DNA from: Sorex araneus
Lineage: Eukaryota; Chordata; Mammalia; Eulipotyphla; Soricidae
NCBI RefSeq assembly: GCF_027595985.1
Contig: NC_073307.1
Span: 120,693,678-120,757,677, forward strand
Reading direction: 5' to 3'
Length of the DNA: 64,000 nucleotides
Each line of letters starts with the position of its first letter. The stretch's first letter is position 1. The translations under genes were made by a program, and so were the position numbers. Below the pieces are notes generated by a model that saw nothing but the letters and a program-made list of their open reading frames with translations, made no database searches and was not told the DNA's origin. Below, piece after piece: positions 1 through 9,993 of this stretch.

Positions 1-810
1 TATTTTGTAAAAAGAGTAGAAAGTGTTTAACATTTAAAATAATTTTAAAAATCTCTTATTTGATATTGCTGCTGCATTTTATGAAAAAAACATTCTATTA
101 TCACACATGTGGTTACACTTCCCTCCACCATAGTCCAATGTCCCAACCTCTCCATTTTATTCCTCCCTTATCTCCTCAGCTTCATATGATTTTGTTCTGA
201 ACTCCCGTTCTCAGTTTCTGTTTGTCTTGAGTATTTGTTATTCCCTGACATTATTTATTTATATGAGACAGATTATTCTATATGTGCCTTTCTCCCAATG
301 TCAGTTACAATAAGATCCATCCACATAGCAAGTAATGAACTGGATGTTATTTGAAGCCTCCCAAGAATAATGCTCAAAGGCACAAGTACTTTGCTGTTAG
401 AAAATATAACCTTTGTTCTACCAAGCAGAAAATTCAAGTCATAGGTGGACCTCCTCCATGTCCCCCACACCCCCGCAACCCTCACAATAGAAGGATGACT
501 TATTTTCCTAGAGATAATTAATAAACTATCAAATCTGTCTTGGGTTTTGCACTCTTGGTGGCCTGATGAGAAGAGGTAAAATACAAACATATTTCCAGCC
601 ACAGGGCACATATCCTATTCACTCATGGCAAATGTCAATTGTGGTAAATGCTTGCTTTCTTTTTCTCCAGAAAACAAAACAACTACTTAGAAACCTGAGC
701 ATTCTTCATGTTTGTTGTGGTTTATAATAATGCTTATTATTATAATCTCCTCATGTAGCACAATTCACGATGACTATGTATTATAATATCCTTATTAACA
801 CAGCATTGTA
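1..810. other. AT-rich interval, possible ancient L1 tail remnant
   Basis: No gene is visible. Bases about 95-330 have the flavour of an old L1 3' end in minus orientation (poly-T-like start, pyrimidine-rich 'caccatagtccaatg' stretch, then text similar to the end of ORF2), but similarity is weak. The 112-residue minus-strand frame at 273-611 has no recognisable domain and crosses this repeat-like text. Confidence 0.3.
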
Positions 811-1059
811 GCACTGTCACACTGTCCTCCCTTTGTTCATTGATTCGCTCCAGCGGGCACCAGTAATGTCTCCATTGTGAGAATTGTTGCTACTGTTTTT
901 GGCATATCGAATACGCAATGGGTAGCTTGCCAGGCTCTGCCGTGCAGGTGGGATTCTCTTGATAGCTTGCCTGGCTCTCTGAGAGGGACAGAGGATTCAA
1001 ACCCAGGTCAGCTGCGTGCAAACCAAACGCCCTACCAGCTGTGCTATCGCTCCAGCCCA
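811..1059 (-). repeat. tRNA-derived SINE with RTE-like 3' tail
   Basis: On the minus strand the copy starts with a tRNA-like head ('gggctggagcgatagcac', then a B-box-like 'ggtttgaatcc') and runs into a tail ending in the text 'caatgaa...gacagtgtgacagtgc'. The segment at 838-870 ('ttgattcgctccagcgggca') matches the 3' end of the RTE copies at 8047 and 63391. This marks it as the RTE-tailed subfamily rather than the A-tailed one. Confidence 0.8.
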
Positions 1060-1077
1060 ATTTACTATACAAACATA

Positions 1078-1208
1078 TAAATATATATCACATATTTTTA
1101 TATAAACACATATTTTATTAATATAAATATATTAATGTATTTTAATATATAAATATATTTATACATAAATATATTCTATATATTTATGTATACTATATAA
1201 ATATAACT
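1078..1208. repeat. AT-rich simple repeat
   Basis: Imperfect runs of 'atatataa' and 'tatttatat' fill the gap between two SINE copies. This is low-complexity sequence with no coding content. Confidence 0.8.
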
Positions 1209-1209
1209 G

Positions 1210-1384
1210 GGACTGGAGCAATAGCATGGTGAGTAGGCCGTTTGCCTTGTACAAGGCTGACTCTGGTTTGATTCCTCCATCCCTCTCTGAGAGCCCGGCA
1301 AGCTACCAAGAGTATCCCACGTTACTGGTGCCCGCTTGAGGAAATTGATGAACAACGTGGTAACAGTGCTACAGTGCAGAAAGA
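1210..1384 (+). repeat. RTE-tailed SINE with target-site duplication
   Basis: The head 'gactggagcaatagc' opens the copy and 'ggtaacagtgctacagtgc' closes it, with the RTE-like 'ccagtaacgtggga' block in between (in opposite sense to the copy at 811). A 14-base direct repeat, 'tataaatataactg', flanks it at 1196-1209 and 1385-1398, which marks it as a target-primed insertion. Confidence 0.8.
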
Positions 1385-1398
1385 TATAAATATAACTG

Positions 1399-2150
1399 TA
1401 TAAATAATTATTAACATAGAAAATGAAAAATTAAGGGTAATAAATGACTTGGGATCTGGGTAGGTCAGCATGCCTTGATCCAGGAGCCATGCCTTAGGAA
1501 TTTCAGGTTTTCTGTCACATCATTTATAACAAGGGGAGCTTAATCAAATGTCTCAAAATGGGGCAGTTCCTGAGGAAGAATTTGTGTTGAGAGACTGCAA
1601 TTATCCACTATTTTGATTTTCCTCAGAAATATTATTGAGGGTGTGGGAACAGACCTGTCTGATTCTGGATGGCACCAAGCAATTGGATCTTTATCATCAT
1701 TGGGCACCTGATTTGAGAAGGACAGAAGTAAGGCACCTACTTCTTTTGCATTCTGCCTTTCTTTTCTTCCCCTAGTTGCTTGTTACATGCCACAGAAGAC
1801 TTCAGTGTTAGCACATTAAAAAAATTTTTTTAATAGAAATACACAAAAATGGGTCATGGGTTCTCAAGACTCAGATTATTTTTAGATATTGCAGTTCATT
1901 TAAACCACACTTGTTATTCTTTCTTCCCAAATCAAAATTATGAGAACAAAATTATTCCAAATATCAGCTTAGCATCATATTTTCAAATATTTATCAGATT
2001 ATACCGGCAATGATTTATTGTAATAGTAAGAAATCATTCCAAAGAAGTTATGCCAGTGAAGATATGACAACCAAAACATAAAGCAAACAACTTGATGGAA
2101 TACAGTGAATAAGAGATCCTTCATCCATAGAAAGTAGCATTAGCTACATT
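1399..2150. other. Intergenic or intronic interval, nothing recognised
   Basis: There is no open frame above background, no repeat I can name and no RNA gene. The segment probably belongs to the intron of unit A, because the unit A 5' exon lies to its right and its coding exon would lie to its left, outside the window. Confidence 0.4.
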
Positions 2151-2517
2151 CTGTGCACATGCTAAAAAAGATAGTCTTCTTCCTTTATAAGCACATGTCA
2201 TTTGCATATTCTCTATTGATTATGCATCCAGGAAGAAATATCTCTGTGCCTCACTGATGGATTCTCATTTCCTCTGACTGGTGCATTCAGGAAAATTAAA
2301 AAGCCATTGAAATACTTTCTCCCTGTCTGACTGTGAGTTTGCAGTGACACACATAGGCAGTGAGCAAGGCAAACAACCTACCTGCTGGAATACCTCACTG
2401 CACTGTGACTTTCTGTCTTTTCTTGGTGCTCTCAAGTGGTTTCCAGTTTGAGGTTCATGGATGTGCCTTAGGAAAAAAACAAGGCAGTGGCTTTGGAAAT
2501 AAGCTTGCTAAACTTAC

Positions 2518-2700
2518 CTGCTTTTCATCCTTCCTTTAGGTAGCAAGCTGACTCCTGGAAGAGTCTATAGAGATTCACCTTCGTTTTGGACACTTCTCTG
2601 ACCCCTGCAGAAGGGCCTGTAGAGGAGTGGAAGTTGGTCAGGAAGGGAGGTTCATCAAGTTTTCCACAAATTCTGTGTTCCTGTTCTGAAACCTGCTGTC
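2518..2700 (-). other. MRGPRX-type 5' untranslated exon, unit A
   Basis: The block aligns with two others in the window, at 21608 and 46525. In all three the left edge on the minus strand is a canonical splice donor: here CAG|GTAAGTT, with the exon ending at 2518. Shared text includes 'ctttggaaataag' just inside the intron and the 'acttctctgaccc' block inside the exon. No long open frame runs through it, so it is read as a 5' untranslated exon. The coding exon it would join lies left of the window. The transcription start (right edge) is a guess from where similarity is strongest. The exon role is inferred from conserved donor sites and its position relative to the unit C receptor gene; no transcript evidence is available here. 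Confidence 0.5.
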
Positions 2701-3290
2701 AATGAGAGCAGAATATCTTTGGTGTCATGAGCACTCTGGGGATGTGTCTCAAAATTAGATCTGATTAAACCTCTACCTCAGACTGTGCTTCTCCACCCAC
2801 ATACAGTACACTTTGTGATAGTGGTTTTTGTGGATTCTCTCACTGACAGTTGTATGTCTGGGCAGCACAGAAAGCAATGTGAGTTGGCTGTGTGAGGATT
2901 TATAATTAGGAGTAAAGTGCACATTCCATATATAAGATTCATTTACTATCTGACTCATTTAAATTTTGTGTTATCAAGGGAACTAGTCATGCATTTTATC
3001 TAAAATTTTACTTTAAATTGGCCATAGAAGTTTATCAACTTATATAATCTACTGATCCTATTTCCAGAAGCTGTAGTTTGGTTTACTTTTGTATCTAAGT
3101 TCTTTTGCTATAATTGCTGATTTGGATAAAATACTTTGTTTTGTCACTTTGAACCAGGGAATCAATTTTTTTTCATATGTAAGATTTTAGGTTATGGCAG
3201 GAAATTTAGAATTTTTTAGATTTGGAATTAAATTTAGTTTTAAATATTATGCTAATCTGTTCAATTAAAATTTAATTATATGCAAAAGAA
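2701..3290 (-). promoter_or_regulatory. Candidate promoter flank of unit A 5' exon
   Basis: Sequence just upstream (to the right) of the unit A 5' exon is conserved with 21741-21960 and 46700-46880: the 'gaccactctg.agatg.ctc' block and the following AT-rich text recur in the same order. Conservation in three copies fits a promoter, but I cannot point to a definite TATA box. Promoter function is inference. Confidence 0.3.
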
Positions 3291-5337
3291 ACCAACTACG
3301 GACAATCAGAACAGGGAAAAATCACAGTGTGCAACGACTTAAATGCATATTAAGATTATTCAAAATTATACATTTTACCTGAAGAATTAAAGTGCAAAAC
3401 CATTCTTTGTCAGCTGTGGTGACAGTTTGGGATGAGACATTCTCAGAAGCTTTTGATGGAAGTGAAATTTAACAATATCGGCAAGTAGGACTGTTTAAAA
3501 TTGTATAAAGACATATAAATGTCATAAATTTTCCACCTTTAGTTTTTGACATGAGAATTATTATACAGTGATGTTTGTACATCTGCCCAAAAACACAGTT
3601 CAGTCTTAGCATGTGTAGGATTTTTTGTTGAATTATCATAAAAAAATCAAAGTGTCCTACACACTAAAGAAATTGCAATGTATATGAACAACTAGCTCCT
3701 GTGTAACTGTACAAAAAATAGCAGTACATATTATTTGGAGTGACTACTAAGTTATACTATACTCTGCTAAAAGTAGGTGAACTATATACATAAGAAGGAG
3801 TTGATAACCAAAATATCTAAAAACCTTATAAAGCTCAATATCAAAAAGGGATCCAGCCTGATCCCAAAATAGAAGAGCAGAATAGGTTTTTCCAATGAGC
3901 TATGACAGATTTCAAGGAAACAGAAAATAGCTCTCTTTTTTTTAATGAACAGTTAAAGATTCTGTATAGCCAGCATAGTTTTGAGAAATAGAAGAACAAA
4001 GAAGATGCTTCATAATTTTTAACTTCAGGTTATAGTACAAAGGTAGTAATTAAAGCAATGGTATTGGAACAAAAACACATGCAGACTAATGGAGTAAAAT
4101 TAAGCTATATATCCATACATATTTATGACTAATTTTTATTATTTAATTTTGTTTCATTAAATATTATGAAATTGTGATGTACATAGTTATTCTTAGCTGA
4201 GTTTGAGGCATGCAATGTGTCAATGCAATCCCACCAGCAGTGCTGACTTCTTTCTACTAGAAAACTTGGGCAGGTTTTCTCTCACCCACTGTCTGCCTCT
4301 TTGACAGAAGTATTTCTAATTTTCATTCTTAGAGTTTTGTCCTGTCCCACGGAACTGGATAACGGGATTCATAAGGAGAGGGTGCAAGAGTGATAGGCAC
4401 ACACGCACGCACGCATGCACGCACGCTCACGCACACACGCACAGGTGAGCAAAACCTACTTTATTGTAACTCTACAGTGCTTATGTATGCTTAGGCTTCA
4501 ATCTACTTGTGTCATGGCCTTAAAGTAAAACTAGAAGTAACTAATAGCACCTGGGGCAACTAGGGGAGATAACAATAGATATCCACAAGACTGGTCATTA
4601 AACCACAAACCTACCCCAAGAATGTCAAGTCCTGTCTATCTGTTCCTGTTGGCTAACCATCCTGCTCTTGTAAAAATGTCCCAGTCCTCCGGTTCTTGAA
4701 AAATGGCTTTCTCAACATGTTTATGCTAATGTTTGGCCACAAGCTATATGCTTGAAGGCCAGCTTACCACAAAGTTTGTATTTTATTCTTACGGTATTGT
4801 TGTCTCTGTAGTATAGATATAGACATATATCTCATATCTACACTAGCATTGTGCTCAAAGCCCCTGACTCTTACTCCTGTAACATCCCCTTCATCTTGAC
4901 TCTTTCCATACATTTCTTTTCCTTTCCTCATTTATATGTTCAGTGGTCAAGGGTAATCTGGGTATCTGTGCTGTGATATCGGGAATTCCCTCCTTCTGTT
5001 ATTCTTCTACAGACCACAGATGAGTGATTTTATCTGGGATTTGTCTTTTTTGCAACTTGTTCATTTACATATATCTCCAGTCCAATCCAAGTTGCAGCAA
5101 AATGCATGATTTTTCATTCCTTGCAGCTACAGTAAATCAAGTTGTGATATAATATAACATACATTCATTATTCATTCATCTGTTCTTAGTTAGTTACACA
5201 TCCAAACTATTGTGCTGAATGTTGCTATGAGTAGTGGTGAGCATATGTCCTCTTGAATGAGTGGTTTTGTCCTGAGGTTGGGGGGTAGATACCAAGAAGT
5301 GGAATTGTAAGCTTCTATGGTTAACCTCTCTCTCTTT
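3291..5337. other. Duplicated 3' flank of unit B, no gene
   Basis: From about 3900 this block aligns with 27585-27800, 33280-33840, 55400-55508 and 63180-63290. Examples are 'agattctgtatagccagcat' here and 'agactttgtatagccaatat' at 27640. It is the far 3' flank of an MRGPRX unit. No open frame of note is present. Confidence 0.6.
4398..4443. repeat. (CACGCA)n microsatellite
   Basis: Imperfect tandem 'cacg', 'cgca' and 'caca' units, alternating purine and pyrimidine, which is Z-DNA-prone in principle. Confidence 0.85.
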
Positions 5338-5503
5338 TGTTTTTTTTAGGTCACAGTCAATGATTCTCAGGGCTTACTTTTGGTTTTGTCCTAGGATCAC
5401 TCCTTGCAGGCTTGGGGACCATGTGTGGTTTTGGGAATCGAACCTGAATTGGCTGCACATCAGGCAAGCACCCAACCCACTATACTATTGCTCCTGTCCC
5501 CAT
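5338..5503 (-). repeat. Old A-tailed SOR-type SINE
   Basis: The poly-T start at 5338-5348 is followed by a diverged copy of the A-tailed SINE body ('ggtcacagtcaatg', 'tgggaatcgaacc', 'ctatactattgctcc'). Divergence is clearly higher than in the copies at 7491 or 59504, so it is an old insertion. Confidence 0.7.
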
Positions 5504-6008
5504 GGTAACTTTATATTTGCTTCTCCGACAAGTACTGTTTTTCATAGGGGTTAAACTAGATGAACCAGCCTTGAATGAGAACTCATTTTTCACCGTACCC
5601 CCACCAACATACATAGTTTCCAGTTGTTGTTGTTGTTGTTGTTGTTTTTGATGTATGTTAGCCTCCATGGTCTCATAATATCTCAATTTCATCTTTATTT
5701 GTATTTCCCTGATAGTAAGTGATGATAAGTGTTTTTACATATGTGTATTGGCCGTCTGTCTTCTTCAGAAAAGTGCCTGTTCAATTTTTCTCCCCATCCT
5801 TAGATAGGGCTTTTAGATTATTTTCTGTTGTTAATCTTTGTGTTCTATATGTTTGGATATGTTGAATGAAAATGTATTTTTTTTCCATTGAGTTTGTATC
5901 CATTAGTTTTAGCCCATGATTCCTTAGCTGTGCAGAAATGAAATGTTTCAGTTTGATGAAGTCTCATTTGCTTATTTTTGTTTCTGTTGTCTTGAATACT
6001 AAATTTAT
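5504..6008. other. Duplicated 3' flank of unit B, continued
   Basis: The block aligns with 34500-34830 and 35280-35390 of unit C, for example 'taaatttataagaaatg' at 6000 and 35374. It includes a short (TTG)n run at 5624-5646. No gene is present. Confidence 0.55.
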
Positions 6009-6268
6009 AAGAAATGGTATTTGGGTCACGTGTTGGGACGAGGCCGAGCAGTGGAACCCGGCCAGGTCCCTTCGTGGTCTACGCTGCCTTTCTCGCCGCC
6101 CCTCTCCCCGCCCCGCTGCAGCCTTGGGAGTGAAGGTGGAGATCATCTTCCCCCAGAGACAGACGCACCTTCCCCAAGCGCGGGCAGACCTGCGTGGTAC
6201 ACTACACCAGGATGCTTGAAGATGGAAAAAAAATTCAATTCCCCCCGGGACTGAAACAAGACCTTTAA

Positions 6269-6442
<174 letters not shown>

Positions 6443-6876
6443 TGACAGGAGGGATCTGGCACTCCCAGCGCCAGCCAGTGGATCCACAAGGAGCTTCCTT
6501 GACGTTTCACTCCACTCTGTACAAACCTCTCCCGACCGAGTGTGCTGACACCTGGCTTTGCTCCCCCCTCCTCGTGTGTGTGTTGACCGACTCTATGCCA
6601 TAAACCTCAAGTTACTCAGTTTATTTTGTTTCATTTTGGGGTGATGATTCCGTTTCAGACATTTGTAATAGGTTTCCAATTAAGTATTCGTCGAGTATTA
6701 ACAGCACAAGTCACGGGTTAACATTAGAATAGGAATTGGGGGAGGGAGAAGGAGAGAGTGGCAAGAATTGTTATTTTCTTTTCTTTTTTTCTTGGATGAA
6801 AATTTTATTATATATTAAACATTCTTGCTGCTGCGCTGTGAAACCATAGCAGATTTGAGGCGCTCTTTTCTTTTAT

Positions 6877-7465
6877 TAGTGAATCAATGTGAGACAAAAT
6901 TACAGACTTACAAGTTTTCATGCTTACGTTTCAATCATACAATGATCAAGTACCCATCTCTCCACCAGTGCCCATTTTTCACCATCAATGGTCCCAGCAT
7001 CCCTCCCACCACCTCCACCCTGTCCCCTTCACCCCACCCTGCCTCTGTGGCAAGGCATTCCCATTTGCTCGCTCTCTCTTTTTGGGTGTTGGGTTTACTA
7101 CAGAGGTATTAAATAGACATCATGTTCAGTCTATAGTCTATTTTTAGCCCATATCTTCTATAGCTAGTGGGCCCGCCTAGCACCCTTTGCTTGATGATCC
7201 CTTCTCTATCAGAGCTGCTTCTTCACCTAGCATGTGAGGTCAGCTTCCAAGCTGTGGAGTACTCCTCTTAGTACTTATCTCTACTATTCTTGGGTGTTAG
7301 TCTCCCATTCTGTTACTTTATATTCCACAAATGAGTGCAATCTTTCTATGTCTATTCCTCTCTTTCTGACACATTTCACTTAACATGATACTTTCCATGT
7401 TGATCCACCTATATGCAAATTTCATGACTTCATCTTTTCTAACAGCTGCATAGTATTCCATTGTG
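6877..7465 (-). mobile_element. L1 3' end inserted in the FKBP1A pseudogene
   Basis: On the minus strand it carries the last residues of L1 ORF2 ('EYYAAVRKDEVMKFAY...', ending 'KIALICGI' at 7318) and then the L1 3' UTR with its 'gggcactggtggagagatgg'-type text, ending in 'cacattgattcactaat'. It is strongly 5'-truncated. It interrupts the FKBP1A 3' UTR, so it is younger than the retrocopy. Confidence 0.85.
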
Positions 7466-7490
7466 TAATTAAGAACTTCAACCAAATGTG

Positions 7491-7671
7491 TTTTTTTTTT
7501 TTTTTTTGGTTTTTGGGTCACACCCGGCGATGCACAGGGGTTACTCCTAGTTCATGCACTCAGGAATTACTCCTGGCAATGCTGGGGGACCATATGGGAT
7601 GCTGGGAATTGAACCCAGGTGGCCACATGCAAGGCAAATGCTCTACCCACTGTGCTATCGCTCCAGCCCCC
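7491..7671 (-). repeat. A-tailed SOR SINE
   Basis: A poly-T tract at 7491-7507 (A-tail on the minus strand), a near-consensus body and the tRNA-like head at the right edge ('tgctatcgctccagcccc') are all present. Flanking direct repeats are 'aaccaaatg' (7480-7488) and 'aaccaaacg' (7673-7681). Confidence 0.9.
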
Positions 7672-8046
7672 CAACCAAACGTTTTAAGTTGAAGGTGCTG
7701 TTTGTAGATGCTCACCACCAGTGAAAGCCCTGACCTCATGCTCCACCCCGAGTGTTCTCGTAGGATTCAGGCTGCTCTCACAGCATCTCCATCCCTGATG
7801 CTCAGCTCCCCCACACCTTCACCCCTTCACTGTCTTGTGTAGTGATTTGGTGTGAAATTATCACTGTCTCCCCCCTCCCCTCTGCACTACGTATGAGTTT
7901 CCAGTCTTATTATTACAATAAAAGTGCTTTATACTGGCTTTTCTAAAAAAAAAAGAAATAATATTTGGAGCAAGACACCAACTTATGAAGAAAAGTAACT
8001 TCAGATAACAGACACCACAGCAAAGATATATCACTTGTATCACTTG

Positions 8047-9400
8047 TCATCCCATTGATCTTTGATTTGCTCGAGCGGGCTCCAGTAACATTGCCATTTG
8101 TCCCTGTCACGTGCTAGTGCAGCCCAGTGAAATCTGCTTGCTCCAGGAACAGGAAGAGCCTCAAATTGTTCATTCAGGGATTTGACGAAGAAATCTGACC
8201 ATCTAGTTGGTGGGTGGCCACGCGGTCTTCTGACATCCCGCAGAATCCAGTTGGTAACAGCTCTAGTCTAGCGGTCATCTCTGAATTGCATTACATGAGC
8301 AGCCCATCTGATTTTTGATGCCCTGGCAAATGAGACAGCGTCCCTGATTCTTGACCGCCAATGGAGGTCAGAACTCTGGATTCCTTCTCTCACTTGAGTG
8401 AGATGTGATACTCCTAGCATAGCTCTTTCGATTCCTCTTTGGGATATCCAAATAGTGTTCTCATCCTGTTTGCGTAGGGCCCAGGTCTACGAGGCATATA
8501 TTAGTGCAGGAAGAATGGTGGAATCGAAAAGATGTGCCCGGAGTCGGAGGTTCTTCGTCCTCTTAACCACTTCTTCGATGCTCATGAAGGCATTCCATGT
8601 TGCTCTCTTCCTCCTGTGCAGTTCTGGAGCCAAGTCGTTCCTCATGTTGATTTCTCGACCTGGGTACACATAGCTGCTGCATTTGGAGATATTCGTTCCA
8701 TTGAGAGCAAATGGAGCTTCAGGGACTAGTTTATTTTTCATGAGCATTGTCTTCTTGAGATTCAGCTGCATTCCGACCTTTCCACACTCGTGGTGGAAGT
8801 CGGCCAGCATTTGTGCAGTTTGCCTAATGTTTGGTGTTATGAGAATGATGTCATCAGCAAAGCAGAGGTGGTGTAATTGCTGACCATCTATCTTCACTCC
8901 CATTCCCTTCCATTTGAATCATTGCATAATGTTCTCGAGGGTGGCACTGAAGAGTTTCGGTGAAATCGTATCACCCTGCCGCACCCCTCTCTTTACATCA
9001 ATGATCACTTCCTCGTAGAATGGTGAGATCCTGGTGGTGAATCCACAATACAGCTCGCGGAGGATTTTGATATATTGAGTTTGAACGTCCTGTTTGGCTA
9101 GGGTTTCGATGAACGTTTCAGTCTCAACAAAATCGAACGCCTTCTTTAAATCAATGAACGTTAGACAGAGCGGCATCTTGAACTCTTGCGAAACTTCAAT
9201 GAGTTTGGTCACTGTGTGGATATGGTCTATCGTGCTGAATCCCCTTCGGAACCCAGCTTGCTTGCATAGTTGTCCTTTGTCTCGTGTCCTGCCTATTCTA
9301 TTCAGGATGACACAAGTGAACAACTTGTAGACGACAGACAGCAGGCAGATTGGGCGTTAGTTGCCAATGTCTTGGATGTCTCTCTTTTTATCACAGATGT
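8047..9400 (-). mobile_element. RTE-clade LINE, 5'-truncated, with broken reverse transcriptase
   Basis: Minus-strand frames at 8919-9323 and 8487-8903 read as one non-LTR reverse transcriptase interrupted by stop codons. Visible motifs include 'KQAGFRRGFSTIDHIH', 'FIDLKKAFDFVE', 'GVRQGDTISPKLF' and the catalytic 'FADDI', followed by the thumb and tail region ('TILPALIYAS', then 'TQVREGI', 'IRWAGHVMQF' in shifted frames). This pattern is that of the RTE clade, closer in wording to RTE-1-type elements than to BovB. It makes DNA by target-primed reverse transcription; endonuclease and 5' parts are missing. The 3' terminus has a short repeat ('caagtgatacaagtga' on the minus strand). The element interrupts the unit B 3' flank, which resumes at about 9405. 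Confidence 0.85.
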
Positions 9401-9779
9401 AACAAACAGATCACTCCTCTGGAAAATCACTCCTCTGGAAAAGTTATTGTAAATTACTCCTAGAGTTCCATATGCAACTTCCTTTCTATTATCCATATTT
9501 CCCTTCGATTATTTATCCATGAGAAATACAAATATGTCCTGAAAGCGCTCAGTGGTGAATGTTAATAGCAAACTTATACTGTGTGAACCCCTTGCAAAAA
9601 CAGACTATTTAGCTATATAGACAGACCATGAAAAAAATGGTGGCTCACTTATTTACAAAAAATAAGATTCAGCTTTAAAAGTGAGAAATGCCCCCCAAAA
9701 GTGATAAATTCCAGATATCTGAAATGCAATGAAAAAAATTCTGAAACTTACAACTATACTGTGATTAAAACCGATGACT
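9401..9779. other. 3' flank of the unit B receptor pseudogene
   Basis: The block aligns with 35440-35880 of unit C and with 27890-28288 of unit D, for example 'ctattatccatatttccctt' here and 'ctattatctagatatgtccc' at 35532. A small local tandem duplication ('atcactcctctggaaa', twice at 9409-9441) is private to this copy. No gene is present. Confidence 0.65.
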
Positions 9780-9993
9780 ATTTCCTGACATCTCAATACT
9801 CTCCTGAGGAGGGCTGCCTTGACTTCCATCCTCCTCAGGAACTTCCTGCAAAGCTCTCTGCAGAATTAATTTGATGCTTCTTCTTTGCTGTCTTTGCTGC
9901 TGCTTATAAAAGCCAACAAAAAAAATAAATTACGGGTCTGTCACAGCTGCTGACTCAGGTTAATATCTCTGTCATTAGAAAAAGTGTAAAGGT

